Part shown: one piece after another, positions 1-5,725 of the stretch
Layout: each line of letters begins with the position of its first letter
How positions within the stretch are numbered: position 1 is the first letter of the stretch
Source of the DNA: Candidatus Hydrogenedentota bacterium
Lineage (GTDB): Bacteria; Hydrogenedentota; Hydrogenedentia; Hydrogenedentales; SLHB01
Length of the DNA: 6,553 nucleotides
Assembly: GCA_016934125.1 (NCBI GenBank)
Contig: JAFGTL010000096.1
Span: 1 to 6,553 of the forward strand
Reading direction: 5' to 3'
Program-made: the position numbers and the translations under genes
Notes under the pieces: model-generated
The model's input: the letters and a program-made list of their open reading frames with translations, nothing else
The model's database searches: none
What the model was told of the DNA's origin: nothing

Positions 1-233
1 GTCCCCGAGCCGTCGCCGTCCACATCGAACCGGAGAAAACGATACGGCCGCAGATCCTGTTCTTCCGCATAGGCCCGCCGGAACCAGCACCCCTGCGGAA
101 ACGCTGCGAAGTCGTAGGCGGCGGCCACACCCGCGGCCTCGGGGGCGAGTTCGCACCGGGCGTTCGTCCACGCCGCCGTGTCCGGGCCCTGGATGTCGAG
201 GGAGGCCCCCAGCAGGAAGGTGATTAACAGCAT
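1..233 (-). CDS. N-terminus of an exported protein, possibly with a carbohydrate-binding-type beta-sandwich (3' end outside window)
   Basis: An ATG at 233, 45 nt after the VWA stop codon and in the same frame, opens 77 codons that run off the window. No other usual start codon lies between the VWA stop and this ATG. The Shine-Dalgarno is poor (at best GACGGGA about 8 nt upstream). MLLITFLLGAS is a short hydrophobic segment that could be a signal peptide, though it lacks the usual basic residues before it. The rest has a regular pattern: W22...C27-E-L-A, A-A-Y-D-F, C49-W-F-R-R, then DLRPYRFLRFDVDGDGSG. A 'DL..Y..LRFDV' strand is common in galactose-binding-like sandwiches attached to secreted glycoside hydrolases. 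DVDGDGS alone also fits a calcium loop. With so little of the protein visible, the function is unknown. It may be the last gene of the operon or a separate one. Confidence 0.6.
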   Translation of the reverse strand, partial: MLLITFLLGASLDIQGPDTAAWTNARCELAPEAAGVAAAYDFAAFPQGCWFRRAYAEEQDLRPYRFLRFDVDGDGSG

Positions 234-278
234 CGATAGGATCCCGTCGCTTGTGCCCGCGGCAGATGCGGCAAGCCG

Positions 279-2042
279 CTAACCGTCGTAGCCGGCTGTC
301 CGGATGTCGTACTCGCGAGTCAGGGCGCGCAGTTGGTCCATGAGTTCCGGCGTTTCCCCAACGCGGCACGTCTCGCCGATCAGGAAATACACCTTCCGGA
401 ACGCCCAATCATGGGCAATATCGCTGTTGCCCGTGGCCGCCTCGCGCAGATCGGCCTTGAATACAACCTCTTTCTTCCGATCCCCCGCGAGCCCTGTCAG
501 CCGCATGGCGAATTCGCGCTGCTTCTCAGGATCGAACCGGCCGTAGACCGTCACCGCGCGCCCTTTGTAGAAGTCCGGGAGCTGTTTGGGGAACACGTTC
601 TCCTCGGCCACCCACCCGTAGTCCGCCTGGCAATCCACCAGCAACGGATCCTGCAATTTGCCGAAGAAGCCGGCCAGTTCTTCATCGATGTCTTCCAGCA
701 CCGGCGCGACATGCGACTCGCCCTTGTTCCGATAGGCCAGCAGATCCAGCATGTAGCGATCCACCGTCCGGCCGCCGCCAAACGCGAAAATGCTCTTCCG
801 CAGGGCGTTGTCCTGCGTCAACGCGTTGATGATTGTCCGTGCGTCCCGGATCCCCGTCGTCGGCTTCCCGTCCGTCATCAACATGACTACATTCGGAATC
901 CCCGCGCGGAATTCCGACAGAACCACCGGCTTGATCGCCGTGTACACGTCCGTTTCGCCCCGCGACTCCAACTCGTCCAGAAACGCCGCCGCCGCCGCCT
1001 TGTTCTCGGGCGTCGCCTCCACCAGGCCCGGGCGGAACGGCGTCGCCGAGTCGCGGAACACCACGACGTTGAAGCGATCCTCGAGCCGCAACCCCTCGAT
1101 GCAGCTCCGCACGCCCGCCGCCGTCCGTTCCAGCTTCCGCGGCATGATGCTGCGCGAGGCGTCCACGATGAACGTCACGTCTTTCGGAAGCGGCGGGATG
1201 TCCTCACCTTCCTTCGGCACGATCCGCAGCCGGAAGAAACCCTCTCCCTGGCCCGGGGGCAGGTAGCTTTCGAGGTGCACATCCAGCAGATCGTCCATGA
1301 ACTCGTAGTCGGTGTCTTTGCGCACCTCGGCCGCCACCCGGCTGCGAACCGCCAGTTTCTCGAGCGGCGGTTCACCCAGCGGCTGCGCCGCCTTTTTCTC
1401 CGCGGGTTCGGCCGGCCCGGACGGCTCCTCCGGCTTCTCGAGCAACGCCGGGGCCGGTTCCGCCCCGCCGCCCCCGCTCCCCACCCGGCGCGCCGGCAGC
1501 GGCTTCAGCACCAGCACCTCTTCCGTCTCGTCCGGCGTGCCCCGGAGCAGCGGAAACTCATCCTCCCCCAGGATGCGGTTCGAGCTCGGCGCCACCAGCC
1601 GCCGCGCCACCTGGATGTCCTGTCGCGCCGTCGACTCGGAGATCTCGATGATCTTCGCGTCCACTTTCGCCAACACCGACTCGTCCGGCTCCAGTTCGTG
1701 CTCCCGCTCCACTTCCTCCGCCGACGCGCGTTGCGCCAGTTCCTCGATGTCGACTATCTGTTCCAGCAGCGACTCGTCGGGCGCCAGGCGCTGGCTCTCC
1801 TGTTCGAGGAGATCGCGCACCGTTCCCGGCCGCGTCACCAGCGGCGTGCCCTCCGCCCCCGGCGTCGTGTCCACTGGCGGCCGCGTATCCTCCACGACTT
1901 GCACCTTGAACGTGCGAAACAGATCCGGCGGCGCCGCCCGTGCCGTCAGCACATCGACTCGCGGCGCCACCGCAAGCAGCAGGCCGTGCAGAATGACGGA
2001 CAGAGCGACACTGAGCGCAAGCAGCGTCCTCTTACTCATCAT
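279..2042 (-). CDS. TonB-like membrane-anchored VWA protein with ITIH-type C-terminus
   Basis: Length is 587 aa. MMSKRT is followed by one hydrophobic helix (residues 7-27) reading LSVALSVILHGLLLAVAP. S15 and H19 have the same S-x3-H spacing as S16 and H20 of E. coli TonB, the pair through which ExbB/ExbD drive TonB. Residues 30-285 are a charged, Pro/Glu/Ala-rich linker with a GSGGGG stretch (188-193), as in TonB and TolA arms. Residues 288-465 are a von Willebrand A domain with an intact metal site: D294-A-S296-R-S298, T364 (GETD) and D391 (MTDGKPT). Residues 466-587 resemble the region that follows VWA in inter-alpha-trypsin-inhibitor heavy-chain-like bacterial proteins: FPKQLPDFYKGRAVTVYGRF, then WAFRKVYFLIGE and a final LTREYDI. 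No VIT domain precedes the VWA. The domains are seen; a role as the energised arm of the ExbBD motor is inferred from the helix and the operon. VWA proteins usually bind protein ligands through the metal ion. Otherwise it may be a plain anchored adhesion or assembly factor. Confidence 0.88.
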   Translation of the reverse strand: MMSKRTLLALSVALSVILHGLLLAVAPRVDVLTARAAPPDLFRTFKVQVVEDTRPPVDTTPGAEGTPLVTRPGTVRDLLEQESQRLAPDESLLEQIVDIEELAQRASAEEVEREHELEPDESVLAKVDAKIIEISESTARQDIQVARRLVAPSSNRILGEDEFPLLRGTPDETEEVLVLKPLPARRVGSGGGGAEPAPALLEKPEEPSGPAEPAEKKAAQPLGEPPLEKLAVRSRVAAEVRKDTDYEFMDDLLDVHLESYLPPGQGEGFFRLRIVPKEGEDIPPLPKDVTFIVDASRSIMPRKLERTAAGVRSCIEGLRLEDRFNVVVFRDSATPFRPGLVEATPENKAAAAAFLDELESRGETDVYTAIKPVVLSEFRAGIPNVVMLMTDGKPTTGIRDARTIINALTQDNALRKSIFAFGGGRTVDRYMLDLLAYRNKGESHVAPVLEDIDEELAGFFGKLQDPLLVDCQADYGWVAEENVFPKQLPDFYKGRAVTVYGRFDPEKQREFAMRLTGLAGDRKKEVVFKADLREAATGNSDIAHDWAFRKVYFLIGETCRVGETPELMDQLRALTREYDIRTAGYDG

Positions 2043-2048
2043 TCCGGC

Positions 2049-2055
2049 CCTCCTA
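2049..2055 (-). promoter_or_regulatory. Strong ribosome binding site overlapping the TPR stop codon
   Basis: TAGGAGG (2055-2049) contains the TAG stop of the TPR gene as its first three bases and is a near-perfect Shine-Dalgarno. It is 6 nt from the ATG at 2042 and 9 nt from the second ATG at 2039, so either could start the VWA protein. A ribosome ending the TPR gene sits on this site, so coupling of the two genes is likely. Confidence 0.65.
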
Positions 2056-4395
2056 CCCCAGTTCTGCGAGGCGCGCCTGCGCCTTCTCCGCCTGCGGGCT
2101 GTCCGGGAACTCCGCGATCACGTCCTGATACGCCCGCTTCGCCTGATCCACGCTCCCGCTCTTCTCCCGGCACTGCCCCGCCCGCCACAACGCCTCGGGC
2201 GACAATTCCTCGTGCAGGAACACGATCGCCACGAACATGAAGCTCTTCGCCGCGCCCACGTAATCCTCTTTCGCCTCGAGCAGCTCTCCCACCCGGAACC
2301 GCGCACGCGCCGCCGTGTCCCCCGTGTTCGTGTCCGCCGCCTCCTCATAGAGTCGCATCGCCTCATCCATCTCGTTCAGCGTCTCGTGCAGCCTCGCCAT
2401 CCGGTATTTCGCCTGAACCGCCGACGCGCTCCGCGGCGCCTCCTCGACCACCGCCCCGTACAACTCGATCGCCCCGCGCGCGGTTCCGGCCCGCTCGCTG
2501 CATTCCGCGATCCGGAACCGCACCCGCTCCGGGTTCGGATAGTCCGGAATCGCCCGCAGCATCGCCCCGAACGCCACCGCCGCCTGTTCCCACTGCTCCC
2601 GTTCGAACAGGTATTCGCCCACCCACGCGTACGCCTGTTCGTTCAGTTCCACCGCGGGATAGTCCGTCATCACCTGCAGAAACAGCTTCACCGCATCGTC
2701 GTGATCGTTCGTCTCGTACCGCGCCAGCGCGAGCCCTTTCAGCGCCCGCCCCGCGAACGGCCCCTTCGGATCCGCCTTGTACGCGGTTTCGTGCGGCGCG
2801 ATCGACTTCACCGGATCCTTCGCTTCATACAGGAAGTAATCGCCGAGCCGCAGATTCGCCTCCGCGGCATGGGCGCTCTCCGGGAATCGCTCGAGCAGCG
2901 CCGCAAACGTGTCGGCGCTCTCCTTGAACTTCTGCATGTTGTGATAGGTGATCGCCATCCGGAACAGCGTCTCTTCCTGGATGGCCGGATCTTCCGTCGT
3001 TTCGAGGGTATGCTGGTATTTCGCGATCGCCTTCTCGAACGACGCCGAGAAGAACTCCGCATCGCCCACGCGGAGCAGGGCGTCCTTGGCCAGGATGTTG
3101 TGCGGATACTTCTCCGCAAACGACTCGAATACGGCCGCCGCCTCTTCCATCCGCCCGAGTTGCGCCAGGCACTCGCCTACTTTGTAGAGCGCCTCCGGCC
3201 CAAACTCGCTCTCCGGATACTTCTCCGCAACCAGCCGGAACTCCTCATGCGCGTCTTCGTAGTTCTTTTCCGCCGCCAGCACCGAGCCCCGCAGGAACGC
3301 CGCCTCGCCCATCAGCGGCGAGTCCTTGTACGTGTCGAAGAACACCTTCAACGCGGCCTTCGCCGCGTCCAAATCCCCGCTCAGGAAATGCGTCCACGCC
3401 ACTTTGTAGGCCGCCCGCCCGCTGAACTGGGAATCCGGATACTGCTCCCGGATCGCCTGGAACATCCCGAGCGCGTTGGCGTAGTCCTTCTGCTCCAGCA
3501 CGCAGTTCGCCTGCAGGTACTTCATCCCCGCGATCGACGCGCTGTCCGGCTGCTTCTCGATGTACTCGGTGGCCAGCTTCGACGCGTCCCCGTATTTGCC
3601 TGCGTGATACAGCGCCCACGCGTGGCCCAGCACGGCCCGATCCGCGTACTGCGAGCCCGGGAAATCCTCCCGCAGCTTCTGATACGCCACCACCGCCGCG
3701 TCATACCACCCGATCTGATCGTACGTCTCCGCCGCCCGGAACCGGCTCTCCACCCGCAACGCCTCGTCCGCCCCCGAGTTCGCCACCGCCGTGAATTCCG
3801 TGGCCGCGTTCTCCGGCTGGCCCTGCGACAGGTATACGAACGCAAGCTGATACCGCGCGTACGGCACCAGCGGGCTCCCCTGCAGGCTCTCGATCAACGT
3901 GTCGAACGCCTTCTGCGCCTTGTCGAGTTGATCGCTCTCGTAACACAGCTTGCCGAGATAGAAGAGCGCCTCCGCGCGCACCTCCGGATCGATGCCTTCC
4001 CCCGTCAACTCCTCGAGCACCGGCGCCGCCTCCTTGCCCTGCTGCAGGCGATACAACACCTCCCCTTTCCGCAACAGCGCCCGTTGCCGCGTCAGGCCCT
4101 TCGCTTCCAGCTCGAGCAGCTTGTTCAACGACGCCAGCGCCGCGTCGAACTCACGCAGGTAGTACTCGCATTCCCCGAGCAGGTGCAGCGCCGTCCGCAC
4201 GTGCTCCCCATCCGGATACTTCTCCAGGTATTCCCGGTAGGCATCTGCCGCCATCTCGTAGAACCCGCGCTGGAACAGCCCGTCCGCAAAGTCGATCTGC
4301 ACCTGCTCCGGCGAGTCCGCCGCCGCGCACACTGCCACCGCCAACGCCGCCACGAGCCCTGCCGCGGCCCGCTTCGCTGTCGCTACGCCTCGCAC
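2053..4395 (-). CDS. Exported multi-TPR scaffold protein (CpoB/YbgF-like repeats)
   Basis: This is a periplasmic tetratricopeptide-repeat protein of 780 aa from the GTG at 4395. Residues 1-26 form a Sec signal peptide: MRGVATAKR, a hydrophobic Ala/Val/Leu core, then CAAA before D27. The rest is about 20 helical-hairpin units of roughly 37 residues. The unit ends are easy to see (LEKYPDGE, REDFPGSQ, REQYPDSQ, AEKYPESE, AEKYPHNI, LERFPESA, and lastly AEFPDSPQAEKAQARLAELG). This is the TPR subtype of CpoB/YbgF and BamD, where repeats bind partner proteins. No enzymatic domain is seen. CpoB of E. coli is about 260 aa, so this protein is about three times longer and entirely repeats. The repeats are recent enough at DNA level that a 17-bp stretch recurs exactly one unit apart (3103 and 3214). 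Being locked between the ExbD and VWA genes suggests it holds or regulates that machine. An upstream TTG start at 4434 would add 13 residues and overlap exbD by 38 nt, and is less likely. Confidence 0.9.
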   Translation of the reverse strand: MRGVATAKRAAAGLVAALAVAVCAAADSPEQVQIDFADGLFQRGFYEMAADAYREYLEKYPDGEHVRTALHLLGECEYYLREFDAALASLNKLLELEAKGLTRQRALLRKGEVLYRLQQGKEAAPVLEELTGEGIDPEVRAEALFYLGKLCYESDQLDKAQKAFDTLIESLQGSPLVPYARYQLAFVYLSQGQPENAATEFTAVANSGADEALRVESRFRAAETYDQIGWYDAAVVAYQKLREDFPGSQYADRAVLGHAWALYHAGKYGDASKLATEYIEKQPDSASIAGMKYLQANCVLEQKDYANALGMFQAIREQYPDSQFSGRAAYKVAWTHFLSGDLDAAKAALKVFFDTYKDSPLMGEAAFLRGSVLAAEKNYEDAHEEFRLVAEKYPESEFGPEALYKVGECLAQLGRMEEAAAVFESFAEKYPHNILAKDALLRVGDAEFFSASFEKAIAKYQHTLETTEDPAIQEETLFRMAITYHNMQKFKESADTFAALLERFPESAHAAEANLRLGDYFLYEAKDPVKSIAPHETAYKADPKGPFAGRALKGLALARYETNDHDDAVKLFLQVMTDYPAVELNEQAYAWVGEYLFEREQWEQAAVAFGAMLRAIPDYPNPERVRFRIAECSERAGTARGAIELYGAVVEEAPRSASAVQAKYRMARLHETLNEMDEAMRLYEEAADTNTGDTAARARFRVGELLEAKEDYVGAAKSFMFVAIVFLHEELSPEALWRAGQCREKSGSVDQAKRAYQDVIAEFPDSPQAEKAQARLAELG
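3103..3230 (-). repeat. DNA-level repeat of one TPR unit boundary
   Basis: The 17-mer CGGATACTTCTCCGCAA (plus strand) occurs at 3103-3119 and 3214-3230, exactly 111 bp (37 codons) apart. A 13-bp core of it also occurs at 4213-4225. On the coding strand it spells the AEKYP end of a TPR unit. The exact spacing shows the two adjacent units arose by, or are kept alike through, in-frame duplication or conversion. Confidence 0.7.
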
Positions 4396-4396
4396 G

Positions 4397-4825
4397 TCAG
4401 CCTGTCTCCTCGACGTCTTCCTCCAACGCCGCAAACGACACGTTCTGGATGTCCGCGTTCCGGCAGCAGTTCAGAATCGCAATCGCCCGGCCCAGCATGG
4501 CATCCCGATCTCCCCGAATGATCACCGCGCCCCCGGGGAAGTGTTCCGCCACCCGGTTCAGAATCTCCTGCAATCCCTCGAGCGTCACTTCGCGGTTGTT
4601 GATGATGATCCGCCCGTCGTCCCGCAGATTGATGAAGATCTCCCCGTGCGAACGTTCGCTCTGCTCCGCCGTGCTCGCCGTCGGCAACTCGATGTCGATC
4701 TCGCTCTCGAGCGTCGAATACACCGTTGTCGTCATGAAGAACACCAGCGTAAGGAACACGATGTCGATCAGGGGGGCCAAGGGGATGCTCTCGCCCTCTT
4801 CCTGTGCGCGCCGTCCGAACTTCAT
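4397..4825 (-). CDS. ExbD/TolR-family biopolymer transport protein
   Basis: This is the partner of the ExbB-like channel: one N-terminal transmembrane helix lining the pore, and a small periplasmic domain that contacts the energised protein and possibly the cell wall. Length is 142 aa, normal for the family. A short cytoplasmic N-terminus (MKFGRRAQEEGESIP) leads into the helix of about residues 16-36. This contains PLIDIVFLTLVFFM, with D21 in the place of the essential proton-carrying Asp (D25 in E. coli ExbD, D23 in TolR). The periplasmic part has the family's usual strands and helices: EIDIELPTA, a basic IIINNREVT turn, VIIRGD near 97-102, and the closing IQNVSFAALEE. NCCRN near 119-123 has two adjacent cysteines, which is unusual at that place. 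It is encoded directly after exbB with an ATGA overlap and ends 1 nt before the TPR gene, so all three are surely expressed together. Whether it acts as ExbD or TolR cannot be told from the sequence. Confidence 0.94.
   Translation of the reverse strand: MKFGRRAQEEGESIPLAPLIDIVFLTLVFFMTTTVYSTLESEIDIELPTASTAEQSERSHGEIFINLRDDGRIIINNREVTLEGLQEILNRVAEHFPGGAVIIRGDRDAMLGRAIAILNCCRNADIQNVSFAALEEDVEETG
4406..4411 (-). promoter_or_regulatory. Ribosome binding site deciding the start of the TPR gene
   Basis: GAGGAG (4411-4406) stands 10 nt before a GTG at 4395, inside the 3' end of the ExbD gene. It supports the GTG over the upstream in-frame TTG at 4434. The GTG also gives a standard signal peptide and a 1-nt gap from the ExbD stop (4399-4397). 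Confidence 0.55.
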
Positions 4826-5568
4826 GGATGTTGACTCCGTGTGAGCGCCTCGATCAGCTCGCTCGATTGGGCCTCCACCGCCGCCACAATCTTGATCACC
4901 CGGCCCCGAAGGTAGAAGTACACCACCATCGCCGGGATCGCCAGCAGCAGGCCCGCCGCCGTCGTGATCATGGCCTGGGCCACGCTGTACGCCATCGTCA
5001 ACCCCTTCACCTTCGCATCATCCAGCGCCATCGCGCCGAACGCCCCGATCATCCCCAGCACCGTGCCCAGCAGGCCCAGCAACGGCGCGATCACGCCGAT
5101 ATTGTTCAGATACGAGATCTTCTGCCACAGCGCCGTCGCGCCCCGCTCGCCCTCGCTCTCCATCGCCTCCTGGATCACGTAGCGATCATGGCCGTACATC
5201 TTGAGCCCGGCCCGCAGCACGTTCGCCAGCAGTTCATCCCGCCCCTCGCACATCTGATACGCCCCGCGCAGATCGCCCGCCTCAATCTGGGTGAGCGCCC
5301 GTTTCATGAAATTCGGCGGCACCTCCCGGCTCGGCGTCACCGTCAAGAAGAAAAACACCGCCATCACGAGCGTGATCAGGCTCAGCACCCCGATCACCCA
5401 CAGGATCGGGCCGCCCTGTTTCAGCATGTCCCACAGCGTCAGTTGCTGCTGCCCCGCCTCCTCAGGCGCTGCGGCCACCCCCTCATCGGCAGGCTCTTGG
5501 GCCGGGGACGCTGCGGCGAACGCCACCAATCCCACCACCACGATCACCCGCAGCCAAGTACACCTCAT
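4822..5568 (-). CDS. MotA/TolQ/ExbB-family proton channel subunit
   Basis: This inner-membrane subunit should form the pentameric channel of an ExbB-ExbD-type motor that turns proton flow into movement of a periplasm-spanning partner. Numbering from the ATG at 5568 (248 aa): residues 7-20 are a signal-peptide-like hydrophobic stretch after MRCTWLR. Residues 21-50 are an A/P/E/Q-rich periplasmic segment, 54-76 is TM1, and 88-150 is the cytoplasmic helical domain. TM2 (160-177) contains GLLGTVLGM and TM3 (about 196-219) contains TTAAGLLLAIP. By alignment in the head to E. coli ExbB, T169 and T203 match pore residues T148 and T181, while Q198 replaces E176. Start choice: the frame is open from a GTG at 5595, with ATGs at 5577, 5574 and 5568. 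AGGGAG (5583-5578) is 9 nt before the last ATG and fits it best, and that choice also gives a clean signal peptide. The TGA overlaps the exbD ATG. Confidence 0.93.
   Translation of the reverse strand: MRCTWLRVIVVVGLVAFAAASPAQEPADEGVAAAPEEAGQQQLTLWDMLKQGGPILWVIGVLSLITLVMAVFFFLTVTPSREVPPNFMKRALTQIEAGDLRGAYQMCEGRDELLANVLRAGLKMYGHDRYVIQEAMESEGERGATALWQKISYLNNIGVIAPLLGLLGTVLGMIGAFGAMALDDAKVKGLTMAYSVAQAMITTAAGLLLAIPAMVVYFYLRGRVIKIVAAVEAQSSELIEALTRSQHP
4835..4839 (-). promoter_or_regulatory. Ribosome binding site of the ExbD gene inside exbB
   Basis: CGGAG (4839-4835) lies 9 nt before the ATG at 4825, within the last codons of exbB. Together with the ATGA stop/start overlap (4825-4822) it indicates translational coupling, which would keep the two channel subunits in step. 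Confidence 0.6.
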
Positions 5569-5625
5569 GTCCATCATCTCCCTGGTTGCCGCCACAATGA
5601 CTCACACTGCCCAGCCAACCGTCTA

Positions 5626-5639
5626 TGACGGGCCCGTCA
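5626..5639. promoter_or_regulatory. 14-bp perfect palindrome in the operon leader
   Basis: TGACGGGCCCGTCA is perfectly self-complementary over 14 bp and lies between the promoter candidate and exbB, about 12 to 25 nt after the predicted transcription start. Symmetry of this length in a non-coding leader fits a dimeric regulator's operator. As RNA it could fold into a short, tight hairpin. No T-run follows, so it is not a convincing terminator. No regulator family can be named from the sequence. Confidence 0.4.
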
Positions 5640-5645
5640 CGCGAC

Positions 5646-5655
5646 CTCTTAAGAG
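5646..5655. promoter_or_regulatory. 10-bp perfect palindrome at the predicted transcription start
   Basis: CTCTTAAGAG is a perfect inverted repeat lying immediately after the -10 candidate, where the transcript is predicted to begin. The position suits a repressor operator, but a 10-bp palindrome is short and may be chance. Confidence 0.25.
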
Positions 5656-5657
5656 TT

Positions 5658-5687
5658 ATTATGCCCGCTCCCCGCAACAGGTTGCAA
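5658..5687 (-). promoter_or_regulatory. Candidate sigma70-type promoter for the ExbBD-TPR-VWA operon
   Basis: Reading the minus strand, TTGCAA (5687-5682, 4 of 6 matches to TTGACA) is followed after 18 bp by CATAAT (5663-5658, 5 of 6 matches to TATAAT). This would place transcription start near 5651, about 80 nt before the chosen exbB start. It is the only AT-rich patch in a GC-rich gap and lies in the right place and orientation. The assignment is by eye only, and in a non-proteobacterial host the consensus may differ. Confidence 0.4.
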
Positions 5688-5696
5688 CAGGCGGGG
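5670..5696 (-). repeat. GC hairpin containing an 8-bp direct repeat
   Basis: CCCCGC (5670-5675) is complementary to GCGGGG (5691-5696) around a 15-nt loop. The loop region contains GCAACAGG twice (5674-5681 and 5684-5691), separated by TT, a 10-bp period. A second, alternative small stem is possible between GCAAC (5674-5678) and GTTGC (5681-5685). It lies 30 bp or more after the hydrolase stop codon, so it could help end that transcript, but no T-tract follows on the minus strand. The same bases contain the -35 candidate of the promoter described separately, so the repeats could instead be a regulator site spaced by one helical turn. Confidence 0.35.
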
Positions 5697-5725
5697 CCTC
5701 CCTGGGCTCCCTCCTCGAATGCCCG

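Noticed and set aside
1..30. DVDGDGS as a dockerin domain
   Set aside because: Only one calcium-loop-like match is visible, at the N-terminal end of the protein and inside a strand-like context. A dockerin needs two loops and usually sits at the C-terminus.
268..279. GCGGCAAGCCGC inverted repeat at the end of the VWA gene as a terminator
   Set aside because: The arms are only 5 bp with a 2-nt centre, it begins at the VWA stop codon, and no T-tract follows.
333..2240. A 635-codon open frame on the plus strand opposite the VWA gene
   Set aside because: Same Arg/His/Pro-rich shadow composition, with no recognisable domain. The opposite strand encodes an intact VWA MIDAS.
4320..4395. TPR protein as a lipoprotein (Cys at residue 23)
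   Set aside because: The sequence before the Cys is V-A-V-C. A lipobox needs Gly, Ala or Ser at -1, and CAAA-D fits signal peptidase I cleavage better.
4396..4434. TTG at 4434 as the start of the TPR protein
   Set aside because: It would overlap exbD by 38 nt and has no better ribosome binding site. The GTG at 4395 has GAGGAG 10 nt upstream and gives a regular signal peptide.
1312..4521. A 1069-codon open frame on the plus strand opposite the TPR and VWA genes
   Set aside because: The product is dominated by Arg, His, Pro, Leu and Gln with no domain logic. It is the expected antisense shadow of GC-rich genes with strong third-position GC, and the minus strand carries clear protein families throughout.
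4397..5568. Zorya-type anti-phage motor (ZorA/ZorB)
   Set aside because: The ExbB-like protein lacks the long C-terminal tail of ZorA, the ExbD-like protein is a normal small ExbD/TolR, and no ZorC, ZorD or ZorE-like gene is present.
5569..5595. GTG at 5595 and ATGs at 5577/5574 as the exbB start
   Set aside because: The AGGGAG at 5583-5578 would lie inside the coding region or directly abut the codon. Only the ATG at 5568 has normal spacing.
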